DNA of 64,000 bases, from contig NZ_WUUS01000006.1 of NCBI RefSeq assembly GCF_009831625.1, positions 186,001-250,000 of the forward strand, written 5' to 3'. Positions 52,956 to 62,444 of the stretch are shown here, in pieces; the stretch's first letter is position 1, and each line of letters opens with the position of its first letter. The position numbers and the translations under genes are program-made. This DNA is from Halobaculum saliterrae (GTDB taxonomy: Archaea; Halobacteriota; Halobacteria; Halobacteriales; Haloferacaceae). Under the pieces are notes generated by a model. That model was given only the letters and a program-made list of their open reading frames with translations. It made no database searches and had not been told where the DNA came from.

Positions 52956-54467
52956 ATGAACGATGAGGCACGCGCCGCGGCGGCCGACCTGATCCGGCGG
53001 ACGATGCGGTGCGACCGGCTCCCCGGCGTCAGCGTCGCCGTCGTCGACCCCGACGGCGTCCGCTACGCCGAGGGCTTCGGCGCCCGCGATCTGGCCGGGA
53101 ACCGACCGGCGACGCCCGAGACGCTGTACGGCGTCGGATCGGTCACCAAGTCGGTGACGGCGCTGGCGCTCGCGCAACTGTCCGAGGCGGGGATGCTCGA
53201 CTTCGACGACCCCGTCTCCGAGCATCTCGACGTGGACCTGGGGAGCGACCCCGACGACCCGATCCGGCTGCGACACCTGCTGTCGCACGCGTCCGGCCTC
53301 CCGTCGCTGGGGACGAGCGAGGCGCTCATCGGCCGGCGGCTCCGCCGCGATACCGACACGCTCCCGCTGTCGACGGAGGGGGACTTCCGCGCGCACGTCG
53401 AGGGCGCGGTCGGGACGGGGGGCGGCACGACGGGGGACCGCACGGCGGACGGATCGACGGCCGGCGGCGATGAACGCGTCGGCGCCCCGGGCGAGCGGTT
53501 CGCCTACAGCAACGAGGGGTACGTCCTCCTCGGCGACGTGATCGAGACGTGCACCGGTCGACCGTACGACCGATACGTCGCCGAACACGTGCTCGACCCG
53601 CTGGGACTGGACCGCGCCACCTTCGACGACGCGACGTTCGCGATGGACGACGACCACGCCACCATGTACCTGCGCGAGGACCGGGGGGCCGGTCCGCGGC
53701 CCGCCCGCGACGGCGGCGACACCGCGGGTCGAGACGACCTCGTCGCGGCGTCGGTTCCCGTCCGCGAGCTGTCGCGGCCGGCGGGGGGGCTGTTCGCCTC
53801 GGTCACGGGGCTCGCGCGGTACGCCCGCCTGCTGTTGAACGACGGGAGCCTCGACGGCCGCGAGGTCGTCTCCTCTGAGTCGGTCGCGGCGCTCACCGAG
53901 GAACGCGTCGACACCCCGGGCGGCCCGTACGGCTTCGGCTGGCGTACTCGGGAGTCGTGCGGCCGAACGCTCGTCGGCCACTCGGGCTCCATCGCCGTCT
54001 CGACGGCGTACGTGGGCTTCAGCCCGGAGGCGGAACTCGGGGTCGCGGTGGCCGCGAACGCCACGCCCGGATACCCGCTGGTCCGGCTCGGCGAGGGCGT
54101 GTTCGCGTGTGCGCTGGGGGAGGAGCCGTCCGAGGCGGTGCCGTTCTTCGAACGTCGCCGCCGCTTCGACCGCCTGACCGGCGAGTACGCCTCGTATCGC
54201 GGGGTGAAGCGCGCGGTCGTCGCCCGCGACGGCGGCGGCCTGCGGCTCGAACTGTCCGGGCCGCTCGGCGGCGAGCCGCTTCCGCTGACGGCCGCCGACG
54301 GCGACGACCCCCACGCGTTCTTCACGCCCAACGAGGCCGGCGAGCGGGTGCCCGTCGAGTTCCGTGTCGACGACGGTGCCGCGTCGGGGGGTGACCGGGG
54401 CGTCGACCTGCTGTACGACCGCTGGCACTTCCACAAGGTCGGTGACGGTCCCACGGCGTCGATGTAA
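52956..54467 (+). CDS. Serine hydrolase of the class C beta-lactamase family
   Basis: 503 aa from ATG 52956. SxxK motif is GSVTKSVTALALAQLSEAGM, YxN motif is FAYSNEGYVLLGDVIETCTG, and the third box is GHSGSIAVSTAYVGF (HSG). A Gly/Thr/Asp-rich insertion at about residues 150-172 (GTGGGTTGDRTADGSTAGGD) and a C-terminal beta-rich domain (about 390-503) are extra to the catalytic core. No signal peptide. The family includes D-aminopeptidases and esterases, so an antibiotic role should not be assumed. Confidence 0.88.
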   Translation: MNDEARAAAADLIRRTMRCDRLPGVSVAVVDPDGVRYAEGFGARDLAGNRPATPETLYGVGSVTKSVTALALAQLSEAGMLDFDDPVSEHLDVDLGSDPDDPIRLRHLLSHASGLPSLGTSEALIGRRLRRDTDTLPLSTEGDFRAHVEGAVGTGGGTTGDRTADGSTAGGDERVGAPGERFAYSNEGYVLLGDVIETCTGRPYDRYVAEHVLDPLGLDRATFDDATFAMDDDHATMYLREDRGAGPRPARDGGDTAGRDDLVAASVPVRELSRPAGGLFASVTGLARYARLLLNDGSLDGREVVSSESVAALTEERVDTPGGPYGFGWRTRESCGRTLVGHSGSIAVSTAYVGFSPEAELGVAVAANATPGYPLVRLGEGVFACALGEEPSEAVPFFERRRRFDRLTGEYASYRGVKRAVVARDGGGLRLELSGPLGGEPLPLTAADGDDPHAFFTPNEAGERVPVEFRVDDGAASGGDRGVDLLYDRWHFHKVGDGPTASM

Positions 54468-54565
54468 CCGGCCTTCCCGGCCAGTCTGCATGCTCTCCGA
54501 TCGAACCGTGTGACCGCGACCCGCGAAAGGGTTACAAGGGGATTCGGCATACTCCCCGGCAACTG

Positions 54566-57103
54566 ATGGAACTGATCGTCACCGAGAAGGACAACGCCGC
54601 GCGGCGCCTCTCGGAGATCCTCTCGAACGGGGACTTCGACACCGAGCGACGCGCCGGCGTCAACGTCTACCGCTGGGGCGGCACCCGCTGTATCGGCCTG
54701 TCCGGCCACGTCGTCGCGGTGGACTTCCCCCCGGAGTACGACGACTGGCGGGACGTCGAGCCGGTGGAACTCATCGACGCGCCCGTCCGCAAGCGCCCGA
54801 CGAAGGAGGGGATCGTCCGCGCGCTGCGGCTGTTGTCGCGGGACGCCGATCGGGTCGTCATCGCGACCGACTACGACCGCGAGGGGGAGCTGATCGGCAA
54901 GGAGGCGTACGAGCTCGTCCGCGAGGTCAACGAGGACGTGCCCGTCGACCGCGTGCGCTTCTCGTCGATCACCGAACGCGAGGTGACCGAGGCGTTCGAC
55001 GACCGCGACGAGATCGACTTCGATCTGGCGGCCGCAGGGGAGGCGCGGCAGATCATCGACCTCATCTGGGGGGCGTCGCTGACGCGGTTCCTCTCGCTGT
55101 CCGCCCGACAGCTCGGCGACGACTTCATCTCGGTCGGCCGGGTGCAGGGGCCGACGCTGAAGCTCATCGTCGACCGCGAGCGGGAGATCGAGGCGTTCGA
55201 CCCCGAGGACTACTGGGAGCTGTTCGCGGACCTGCTGAAGCGCGAGGGCGAGGAGACGGACTCCGAGGACGCGTTCGACGCGCAGTACTTCTACGAGGAC
55301 GACGACGGCACCGAGGCCGAGCGCATCTGGGACGAGGCGACCGCCGACGCCGTCTACGACCGCCTGCGCGGGGCGGGGACGGCGACCGTCTCCTCCGTGC
55401 GCCGTCGCCGGCGGGCCGACGAGCCGCCCGCGCCGTTCAACACGACCCAGTTCATCCGCGCGGCCTCCTCGATCGGCTACTCGGCCCAGCGCGCGATGAG
55501 CATGGCCGAGGACCTGTACACGGCCGGGTTCATCACCTACCCGCGCACGGACAACACCGTCTATCCCGAGGACCTCGACGAGCGCGAGCTGCTGGAGGAC
55601 CTCTCGATGGGTCGGGGGTTCGGAGACGACGCCGAGTCCGTACTGGAGCTGGACGACATCGAGCCGACCGAGGGCGACGAGGAGACCACCGACCACCCGC
55701 CGATCCACCCGACCGGCGAGCTCCCGGCGCCCTCCGAGCTGTCGGACGACGAGTGGGAGGTGTACGAGCTGGTCGTTCGCCGGTTCCTCGCGACGTGTGC
55801 GCCCGACGCCGAGTGGGAGCACCTCCGCGTCGTCACGGAGGTCGAGGAGGGCGACGACGCCGTCGGGGTCGACGACGGCCCCCTGCGGCTGAAGTCCAAC
55901 GGCAAGCGCCTCACCGAGGAGGGGTACCACGCGGTGTACCCGTACCTCTCGACCAACGAGAGCTACGTCCCCGACGTGTCCGAGGGCGAGGCGCTCGCGG
56001 TCGTGGACACCGCGCTGGAGGCCAAACAGACCCAGCCGCCCCGCCGCTACGGCCAGTCGCGGCTCATCGAGACGATGGAGGACATGGGCATCGGGACGAA
56101 GGCGACGCGCCACGACGTGATCCAGAAGCTGTACGACCGCGGCTACATCGAGAGCGACCCGCCGCGCCCGACCGGCCTCGCGGAGGCGGTCGTCGAGGCG
56201 TCCGAGGAGTTCGCCGACCGCATCGTGAGCGACGAGATGACCGCCCAACTGGAGGCGGACATGCAGGCCATCGCCGCGGGCGAGAAGGAGTTCGACGAGG
56301 TCGCAGACGAGTCCCGGGAGATGCTCTCGCGGGTGTTCGAGGAACTGGTCGAGTCGCGCGAGGAGGTCGGCGACCACCTCCAGACGTCGCTGAAGGCGGA
56401 CAAACAGCTCGGGCCCTGTCCCGAGTGCGGCGACACCCTGCTCGTCCGGAAGTCCCGCGCCGGCTCCTACTTCGTGGGCTGCGACGGCTACCCGGACTGC
56501 GAGTACACCCTGCCCCTGCCGTCGACGGGGAAACCGCTCATCCTCGACGAGGTGTGCGACGACCACGGCCTGAGCCACGTGAAGATGCTCGCCGGGCGCA
56601 AGACGTTCGTCCACGGCTGTCCGCAGTGTCAGGCCGACGAGGCCGACGAGCAGGAGGACGAGGTGATCGGGGTGTGTCCCGAGTGTGGCGAGGAGCACGA
56701 CGGGGACCTCGCGATCAAGCGCCTCCGCTCGGGGTCGCGGCTCGTCGGCTGCACCCGATATCCCGACTGCGACTACTCGCTGCCCCTGCCGCGCAGGGGG
56801 GAGATCGAGGTGACCGACGAACGCTGCGAGGAGCACGACCTCCCGCATCTGGTGGTCCACTCGGGCGACGAGCCGTGGGAGCTGGGCTGTCCGATCTGCA
56901 ACTACCGGGAGTACCAGTCCCAGCAGGGGGGATCGGAACTGGAGACGATCGACGGGATCGGCGAGAAGACCGCGGAGAAGCTGAAGGACGCCGGCGTCGA
57001 CGACGTGTCCTCGCTCAAGGAGATGGAGCCGGACGCGCTCGCGGAGAAGGTCAACGGCGTCGGAGCGGACACGGTGCGGGACTGGCAAGCGAAGGCGAAC
57101 TGA
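54566..57103 (+). CDS. topA: DNA topoisomerase I (type IA)
   Basis: 845 aa. TOPRIM domain at the N-terminus: LIVTEKDNAARRLSEILSNG, and ATDYDREGELIGKEAY (DxDxE metal site). Active-site Tyr is in AGFITYPRTDNTVY. LSLSARQLGDDFISVGRVQG precedes domain III. Past residue 600 are three CxxC-type zinc-ribbon units (CPECGDTLLV...CDGYPDCEYT; CPQC; CPECGEEHDG...CTRYPDCDY), and a C-terminal helix-hairpin-helix TIDGIGEKTAEKLKDAG. It relaxes negative supercoils. No reverse-gyrase helicase domain is present. Confidence 0.95.
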   Translation: MELIVTEKDNAARRLSEILSNGDFDTERRAGVNVYRWGGTRCIGLSGHVVAVDFPPEYDDWRDVEPVELIDAPVRKRPTKEGIVRALRLLSRDADRVVIATDYDREGELIGKEAYELVREVNEDVPVDRVRFSSITEREVTEAFDDRDEIDFDLAAAGEARQIIDLIWGASLTRFLSLSARQLGDDFISVGRVQGPTLKLIVDREREIEAFDPEDYWELFADLLKREGEETDSEDAFDAQYFYEDDDGTEAERIWDEATADAVYDRLRGAGTATVSSVRRRRRADEPPAPFNTTQFIRAASSIGYSAQRAMSMAEDLYTAGFITYPRTDNTVYPEDLDERELLEDLSMGRGFGDDAESVLELDDIEPTEGDEETTDHPPIHPTGELPAPSELSDDEWEVYELVVRRFLATCAPDAEWEHLRVVTEVEEGDDAVGVDDGPLRLKSNGKRLTEEGYHAVYPYLSTNESYVPDVSEGEALAVVDTALEAKQTQPPRRYGQSRLIETMEDMGIGTKATRHDVIQKLYDRGYIESDPPRPTGLAEAVVEASEEFADRIVSDEMTAQLEADMQAIAAGEKEFDEVADESREMLSRVFEELVESREEVGDHLQTSLKADKQLGPCPECGDTLLVRKSRAGSYFVGCDGYPDCEYTLPLPSTGKPLILDEVCDDHGLSHVKMLAGRKTFVHGCPQCQADEADEQEDEVIGVCPECGEEHDGDLAIKRLRSGSRLVGCTRYPDCDYSLPLPRRGEIEVTDERCEEHDLPHLVVHSGDEPWELGCPICNYREYQSQQGGSELETIDGIGEKTAEKLKDAGVDDVSSLKEMEPDALAEKVNGVGADTVRDWQAKAN

Positions 57104-57122
57104 ACGCCCACCTTTTGTCGTT

Positions 57123-57442
57123 CGAGAGAGCGAAGCTCTCTCGTGATGAGCGAGACGGCTTCGCCGTCTCGAACCACACTGCGCTCCCTCGCGGTGCTCG
57201 GTCGCTCGGCAAAGTGTGGATCGAAAGCACTCCTCCCTCATGGTTCGAGAGACGGCTTTGCCGTCTCTCGTCAGTACCAGACGCCTCCGGCGTCTGGTCA
57301 GCAGTCAGGTCCGTCGGACCTGACAGCATCACGAAAGGCGCTGTGCGCCTTTCGAACGTTCGAAAATCGCGTTGCGATTTTCGAGCCAATCAGAACGCTT
57401 CGCGTTCTGATGACGACTTCGCTTCGCTCCGTTCGGTCGTCG
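57123..57442. repeat. Tandem array of perfect 3-nt-loop hairpins
   Basis: Between topA and the next gene at least eight perfect hairpins follow each other, each with 9-11 bp arms and a 3-nt loop: 57123-57143 (loop GAA), 57151-57171 (TTC), 57246-57270 (TTT), 57276-57298 (TCC), 57304-57324 (GTC), 57332-57354 (TGT), 57361-57383 (GTT) and 57390-57410 (TTC). Arms differ between units except for the related pair CGAGACGGC and CGAGAGACGGC. A long-range CCACACT/AGTGTGG pair (57173, 57212), a TTCGAACGTTCGAA palindrome (57351-57364) and a loose GACGAC/GTCGTC stem (57412-57442) fill the gaps. No open frame with codon bias crosses the region. Confidence 0.9.
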
Positions 57443-57527
57443 GCCCGCTCGTTCGCTCCGCTCACTCGCGGAGGGGAACGCCAATGACGGACCGCCACAG
57501 TCGACCAGTCAATACTTTTATCAATAG

Positions 57528-57543
57528 CTGAACGAGTGTTCAG
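57528..57543. promoter_or_regulatory. TGAAC-type palindrome at a leaderless start
   Basis: CTGAAC and GTTCAG flank GAGT, a perfect palindrome ending 2 bp before GTG 57546. ACTTTTATC (about 57513-57521) is the TATA box, so the palindrome covers the transcription start. TetR/AcrR-type repressors commonly bind TGAAC-N4-GTTCA sites in haloarchaea; the regulator is not in the window. Confidence 0.6.
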
Positions 57544-57545
57544 TC

Positions 57546-58355
57546 GTGGCCCTCCAGACTGCTCTCCGACGGACGCCGTCGACGCTGGCGTCCAACCCAG
57601 TCCTGTTCGTGCCCGTGTTCGTGTTGGCGCTGCTGCAGGTACCCCAGTTGCTCCTCCAGTCGAGCGCGCCGATCCTCGCGAGTCTCGTCTCGCTGGCGCT
57701 GTCGGCGCTGTACGTCGTCCTCGTCCCGTTCGTTCAGGCGGGACTCATCGGCATGGCCGACGAGGCGCTCGACGGCCGCACGTCCCTCGCGACGTTCGTC
57801 GCCGCCGGGAAGGAGCACTTCGTGTCCGTGTTCGTGGTGTACCTGATCCTCTTCGGCGTGAACGTCGCGCTCGGCGCGATCGCGTTCGTCGCGGGCATCG
57901 TCGGCGTCGTGAGCTTCTACCCCGGCGGCGCGGCCGGCGGTGGCGGGCCGAACGTCGCGCTGCTCGCGGTCGTCGCGGTTGTCGTGCTCGCGGCCGTGCT
58001 CGCGTACCTCGTGGTCGCGTTCCTCATCCAGTTCTACGCGCAGGCGATCGTTATCGACGGCCACGACGCGATCGAGTCGATCAAACACAGCGTGCGCCTC
58101 GTCCGCCGCAACGTCGTGAGCGTGCTCGGGTACACTGTCCTCGTGGGAGTGCTCGCGGGCGCGTTCGGACTGGTCGTCGGCCTCGGGTCCGCGCTCGCGG
58201 CGCCGTCGATGCAGGGCGCGGTCGAGCCGTTCGCCGTCTCGTTGCCGTCGCTGGGGGCGGTCGGCGCGTCGGCGCTGATCGTGGTGCTCGGGACGCTGTT
58301 CGGCGGCTTCTTCGGCGTCCTCTCGGTGTCGTACTATCGCACGCTGGACGGGTGA
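57546..58355 (+). CDS. Polytopic membrane protein (DUF7847-like)
   Basis: 269 aa from GTG 57546. Five to six hydrophobic helices: PVLFVPVFVLALLQVPQLLL, ASLVSLALSALYVVLVPFVQ, FVSVFVVYLILFGVNVALGA, LLAVVAVVVLAAVLAYLVVA, SVLGYTVLVGVLAGAFGLVV and a last Gly-rich helix. Loops contain GMADEALDGRTSLATFVAAG and IVIDGHDAIESIKHSVRLVR, the pattern of DUF7847-type haloarchaeal proteins. It may be controlled through the palindrome at 57528. Function unknown. Confidence 0.8.
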   Translation: MALQTALRRTPSTLASNPVLFVPVFVLALLQVPQLLLQSSAPILASLVSLALSALYVVLVPFVQAGLIGMADEALDGRTSLATFVAAGKEHFVSVFVVYLILFGVNVALGAIAFVAGIVGVVSFYPGGAAGGGGPNVALLAVVAVVVLAAVLAYLVVAFLIQFYAQAIVIDGHDAIESIKHSVRLVRRNVVSVLGYTVLVGVLAGAFGLVVGLGSALAAPSMQGAVEPFAVSLPSLGAVGASALIVVLGTLFGGFFGVLSVSYYRTLDG

Positions 58356-58371
58356 CCGCGGCGGGCCGTCG

Positions 58372-58608
58372 TTACTCCGTGATGCCGCTGAGCCCCGACA
58401 GCGGGGTCGCGCCGGCCACGATGGCGCCGGTCGCGAGGATCGCGGCCGACAGCACGATGAAGTCGCCGCTGGGCGAGTAGCCCGCGAGCCCGGCGCCGAC
58501 CTGCACGATGAACACCGTGATGAAGAAGCTCAGGATGGCGAACACGAGCAGGACGAGCGACGCGATCACACTACTGACTAACGCACCGAAGGAGTCTAAG
58601 AATCCCAT
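58372..58608 (-). CDS. Small two- to three-helix membrane protein
   Basis: 78 aa: MGFLDSFGALVSSVIASLVL, then LVFAILSFFITVFIVQVGAG, then DFIVLSAAILATGAIVAGAT. Good haloarchaeal third-position bias and an ATG with an AT-rich promoter region upstream (AGATAATACCC near 58650 on the minus strand). No recognised family. It converges with the DUF7847-like gene (16-bp gap). Confidence 0.65.
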   Translation of the reverse strand: MGFLDSFGALVSSVIASLVLLVFAILSFFITVFIVQVGAGLAGYSPSGDFIVLSAAILATGAIVAGATPLSGLSGITE

Positions 58609-58788
58609 GTCGTCTGCGACGAGACGCGGACGACGGTTACCATTTGGGTATTATCTGTGTCGGTGAACGAGTCGGGATGCCCGTGAACTTGCACGATCGC
58701 GGTACGGATGTCCGTGTGAGATCCGAGTCCTCACGGAACCACACGCATCCGCGCCCTTTTTAGCACTCTACACATCATTCCCACCAAC

Positions 58789-59511
58789 ATGAGCGCTCCC
58801 TGGGCGGAGTGGGACCACGTCCTGAAGATCGACCCGGACAAGGACCTGTACGGCGACGAGACGTTCGCGGACGCCTGCGAGACCGGCACGGACGCCATCG
58901 AGATCGGCGGCACGCTGGACGTGACCTCCGAGAAGGCCACCCGCGTCATCGAGGCGTGCAAGGCCCACAACGTGCCGCTGTATCAGGAGCCGTCGAACCC
59001 GGCGGTCGTCGTCGACGACGAGGCGCTCGAGGGCTACCTCATCCCGACGGTGTTCAACGCCGACGACCCGTTCTGGATCACCGGCGCCCACAAGGAGTGG
59101 GTGCGCATCGCCGACGACCTCGACTGGGACCGCACCCACACCGAGGCGTACATCGTGCTCAACCCCGACGCCTCCGCCGCGGAGCTCACCGGCGCCGACT
59201 GCGACCTCACGCCCGACGAGGTCGGCGCGTACGCCCGCGTCGCCGAGAAGATGTTCGGACAGGACATCGTCTACGTCGAGTACTCCGGCATGCTCGGCGA
59301 CCGCGAGACGGTGCGGGCCGCCCACGACGCGCTCGAGGACGCCACCCTCTTCTACGGCGGCGGCATCCACGACTACGACGACGCCCACGCGATGGGGAAG
59401 GTCGCCGACACCGTCGTCGTCGGCGACCTGCTCCACGACGAGGGCGCCGACGCCGTCCGCGAGACCGTCGAGGGCGTCAAGGACGCCCACGCCGAACTCG
59501 CCGACGCCTGA
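58789..59511 (+). CDS. Geranylgeranylglyceryl phosphate synthase
   Basis: 240 aa, PcrB/GGGPS TIM-barrel family. It makes the first ether bond of archaeal membrane lipids from sn-glycerol-1-phosphate and GGPP. Visible: [83 protein letters not shown] and [12 protein letters not shown] (phosphate-binding end of the barrel). CTTTTTAGC about 26 bp upstream is the TATA box, giving a leaderless message. Confidence 0.93.
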   Translation: MSAPWAEWDHVLKIDPDKDLYGDETFADACETGTDAIEIGGTLDVTSEKATRVIEACKAHNVPLYQEPSNPAVVVDDEALEGYLIPTVFNADDPFWITGAHKEWVRIADDLDWDRTHTEAYIVLNPDASAAELTGADCDLTPDEVGAYARVAEKMFGQDIVYVEYSGMLGDRETVRAAHDALEDATLFYGGGIHDYDDAHAMGKVADTVVVGDLLHDEGADAVRETVEGVKDAHAELADA

Positions 59512-59548
59512 CGCCGAACTGACACGCGCGCCGTCCGGTCCCGCCGCT

Positions 59549-59636
59549 CGCCGTCCGACCTCTCTCCGTCCGCCGTCCGACCTCTCTCCGTCCGCCGTCC
59601 GACCTCTCTCCGTCCGCCGTCCGACCTCTCTCCGTC
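59549..59636. repeat. Four perfect 22-bp tandem repeats
   Basis: The 22-bp unit that begins CGCCGTCCGACC and ends TCTCTCCGTC occurs four times head-to-tail without a mismatch, followed by a decayed fragment (CGTCGTCC). It fills the gap between GGGP synthase and the converging histidine kinase gene. It is a recent slippage-type minisatellite; there are no spacers as in CRISPR. Confidence 0.9.
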
Positions 59637-59678
59637 CGTCGTCCCGTGAGCGTGCGCGCTCCCGCCCCGGTCGCCACC

Positions 59679-60965
59679 TCACTCGTCCCCGATGAGCGGG
59701 AATCGGAGGATGACGACGCTGCCGCCGCTATCGCGGTCCTCGACGGCCGTGACGCCGCCGACGGCGTCGACGATCCAGTGGACCACCCACAGCCCCATCC
59801 CCGAACTCGACTCCAGGGCGTCCTCGCCGCCCTCCTCCAGCACGGTCCGCTCGCGGTCCGGGAACCCCGGCCCGTCGTCGGCGACGACGACCTCGACGAC
59901 CGAGTCGGCCGCCGCGCCGCCCGGAACCCTCGGGCGCGCCCCGTCGCCGACGGCGTCGGCGGGACGTACGCGGACCGTCACGTCGACGGTCGGCGCCTCG
60001 TGGCCGGCGTGTTCGACGGCGTTCTCGACGACGTTGTGGAGTGCCGACTCCAGCAGGTCGTGGCCCGGGACGAGCGCCTCCGCGTCGTCGACCTCCGTGT
60101 GGACCGACACCGACGCCGCCGGGAAGTCGCGGGCGATGGTGCCGACGACGCGTTCGGCGACCAGCGTGAGGTCGGTGGTTCCCTCGACGGCGTCGTCGCC
60201 CAGCACCGCGTTCTCCGCGAGGCGCGCGTGGTCGCTCAGCCGTTCGATCCGGTCGGTGCGTGCCTCGATGCCGTCGAGGTACTCGGCGATGCCGTCGTCG
60301 CCCTCGCGGCGCGCGTGGTCGAGGTAGCCCGCGATCACCGTGAGGTCGTTGCGCACGTCGTGACGCAACACCCGGTTGAGGACGGTGAGGACCTCGACGA
60401 GCTGCTCGTAGCGGGCGGTCGCCTCCTCGGCCTCGGCGGTCCGCATCCGGACGCGCACGTCGCCGATGCCGACGGCGGCCCCGAACACGACGCCGCCGCA
60501 GGCCCAGCCGCCGGCGGCCGCCGGCGAGAACGTCTCGAGCGCCCCGACGGCGGCGCTGTACGCCTGCATCACCACCGCGCCCACGACCAGCGGGATCACC
60601 CCGACGACGAGCCAGCCGGCGAGGCGGGCGTGGTGCTCGCGCGGGAGGTCGGTCCGTGCGACCCACGCGAGGACGACCCCGTACGCCCACACCGCACACA
60701 GCGGTCCGACGAGGCCCAACACGACCGACCCCGGGCTCCGCCCGGCGGAGGTGAACACCAGGCCGGCGGTCCCGACGACGAGCGCGCCGGTGAACGCCCC
60801 GCTGGCGGCCAACGCCCGCGAGAACCACGGCGGCCCGCCGGTGTCGTCGTCCTCGATCGATCGGCCGTCTGCCGCCCCGGCGGTCGCGTCGCTGTCGCCG
60901 CGGCTGCGCTCCCCCCCGAGGCGGCCGGCGTCTGTCACTGCGCGTCGATTCGAGGCCGGAGCCAT
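59679..60965 (-). CDS. Membrane sensor histidine kinase
   Basis: 428 aa from ATG 60965. After an acidic, low-complexity N-terminus of about 45 residues there are about five membrane helices (VVGTAGLVFTSAGRSPGSVV to GWACGGVVFGAAVGIG). A short coiled segment leads to the H box NRVLRHDVRNDLTVIAGYLD and the HATPase domain: N box ESALHNVVENAVEHAG, VADDGPGFPD (G1) and SSSGMGLWVVHWIV (G2). No PAS or cytoplasmic sensor domain lies between membrane and kinase, so the signal is probably sensed in the membrane. No response regulator is adjacent. It ends the repeat-containing gap. Confidence 0.88.
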   Translation of the reverse strand: MAPASNRRAVTDAGRLGGERSRGDSDATAGAADGRSIEDDDTGGPPWFSRALAASGAFTGALVVGTAGLVFTSAGRSPGSVVLGLVGPLCAVWAYGVVLAWVARTDLPREHHARLAGWLVVGVIPLVVGAVVMQAYSAAVGALETFSPAAAGGWACGGVVFGAAVGIGDVRVRMRTAEAEEATARYEQLVEVLTVLNRVLRHDVRNDLTVIAGYLDHARREGDDGIAEYLDGIEARTDRIERLSDHARLAENAVLGDDAVEGTTDLTLVAERVVGTIARDFPAASVSVHTEVDDAEALVPGHDLLESALHNVVENAVEHAGHEAPTVDVTVRVRPADAVGDGARPRVPGGAAADSVVEVVVADDGPGFPDRERTVLEEGGEDALESSSGMGLWVVHWIVDAVGGVTAVEDRDSGGSVVILRFPLIGDE

Positions 60966-61094
60966 AAGCGTACCTTCCTCGATATCGTCTCGTGGAATCG
61001 AACTCCCGGCGATCGACTCCTCCGTGATAAGCCTTCGCGAGGGGTGACAGCGGGGATCGACCGAGTTTAAAGCCTCGCGCCGGAACCGATCCGT

Positions 61095-62399
61095 ATGCAC
61101 GGCCGAACCTACACGGCTGACGCGACCCCCGGCGAGGCGGTCACCGTCGCCGGCTGGGTCCACGAGACCCGAGACCTCGGCGGTATCGCGTTCCTGATCC
61201 TCCGCGACAAGTCGGGGCGGATCCAGGTCAAACTCGAGAAGGACGAGATGGACGAGGCGATGGTCGAGACCGGCCTCGACGCCCACCGCGAGTCCGTCCT
61301 CAAGGTCGAGGGCGACGTGAAGGAGGAGCCCCGCGCGCCGACCGGCGTCGAGGTCGTCCCGACCGACATCGAGGTCGTCGCGCCGGCCGACCCCGAGCTC
61401 CCGCTCGACCCCTCTGGGAAGGTCGACGCCGAGCTCCCGACCCGGCTGGACAACCGCACCCTCGACCTTCGCAAGGACGAGGTGCAGGCGGTCTTCGAGA
61501 TCCGCGCGGAGCTGCTGCGCGCGGTCCGCGACGCCTTCCGGAGCCACGACGCCACCGAGATCAACACGCCGAAGATCGTCGCCACCGGCACGGAGGGCGG
61601 CACGGAGCTGTTCCCCATCTCCTACTTCGGCGAGGAGGCGTTCATGAACCAGAGCCCGCAGCTGTTCAAGCAGCTGATGGCCGGCTCCAACCTCGAGCGC
61701 GTCTTCGAGATCGGTCCGATCTTCCGCGCCGAGGAGCACAACACGCCGCGGCACCTCAACGAGGCCCACTCGATCGACTTCGAGGGCGCCTTCTGCGACC
61801 ACACGGAGGCGATGGACGTCGCCGAGGCGGTCACGAAGGCGGGCTACGAGGCCGTGCAGGAGAACTGCGCCGAGGAGCTGGAGACGCTCGGCATCGCCGA
61901 CGAGTTCGAGGTCCCCTCGGGCGACTTCCCGCGGCTGAGCTATCAGGAGGCGCTCGATCGCGTCAACGCCACCGGCGAGCTCGACGAGCACCTCGGCTGG
62001 GGCGACGACCTCTCGACGGAGGCCGAGCACGTGCTCGGACAGGAGGTCGGCGAGCACTACTTCATCACCGACTGGCCCTCGGAGGTGAAGCCGTTCTACA
62101 TCAAGGACCACGACGACGACCCCGAGAAGTCGACCGGCTTCGACATGATGCACCCGCGCATGGAGCTGGTGTCGGGCGGCCAGCGTGAACACCGCCACGA
62201 CGAACTCATCGCCGGCTTCGAACAGCAGGGGCTCGACCCCGAGGAGTTCGAGTACTACACGAAGATGTTCCGCTACGGCATGCCGCCCCACGCCGGCTGG
62301 GGGATGGGCGCCGAGCGCCTCCTCATGACGATGCTCGATCTGGACAACATCCGCGAGGCCGTGCTCTTCCCGCGCGACCGCCAGCGCCTCTCGCCCTGA
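61095..62399 (+). CDS. aspS: Aspartyl-tRNA synthetase (archaeal)
   Basis: 434 aa. N-terminal OB-fold anticodon-binding domain ([20 protein letters not shown] and [11 protein letters not shown]). Class II core: RNRTLD-like [10 protein letters not shown], then motif 2 [20 protein letters not shown] and motif 3 [20 protein letters not shown]. Length and lack of the bacterial GAD insertion mark the archaeal type. With GatCAB (gatB at 41286) a non-discriminating enzyme feeding Asn-tRNA formation is plausible. TTTAAAG lies about 26 bp upstream as TATA box. Confidence 0.95.
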   Translation: MHGRTYTADATPGEAVTVAGWVHETRDLGGIAFLILRDKSGRIQVKLEKDEMDEAMVETGLDAHRESVLKVEGDVKEEPRAPTGVEVVPTDIEVVAPADPELPLDPSGKVDAELPTRLDNRTLDLRKDEVQAVFEIRAELLRAVRDAFRSHDATEINTPKIVATGTEGGTELFPISYFGEEAFMNQSPQLFKQLMAGSNLERVFEIGPIFRAEEHNTPRHLNEAHSIDFEGAFCDHTEAMDVAEAVTKAGYEAVQENCAEELETLGIADEFEVPSGDFPRLSYQEALDRVNATGELDEHLGWGDDLSTEAEHVLGQEVGEHYFITDWPSEVKPFYIKDHDDDPEKSTGFDMMHPRMELVSGGQREHRHDELIAGFEQQGLDPEEFEYYTKMFRYGMPPHAGWGMGAERLLMTMLDLDNIREAVLFPRDRQRLSP

Positions 62400-62444
62400 C
62401 CGGTCCCCGTCGCCGCCACCCCGCGTCCGGGTCGCCGCGTCGAC

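Noticed and set aside
52956-54467. Beta-lactam resistance gene
   Set aside because: SxxK, YxN and HSG motifs only place it in a broad serine-hydrolase family; no signal peptide and archaea lack peptidoglycan.
53504-57241. Minus-strand frame of over 1200 codons across topA
   Set aside because: Opposite topA and the serine hydrolase; Val/Arg/Leu-rich and without any domain.
59549-59636. Possible CRISPR array
   Set aside because: Repeats are directly adjacent with no spacers, and no cas gene is near.
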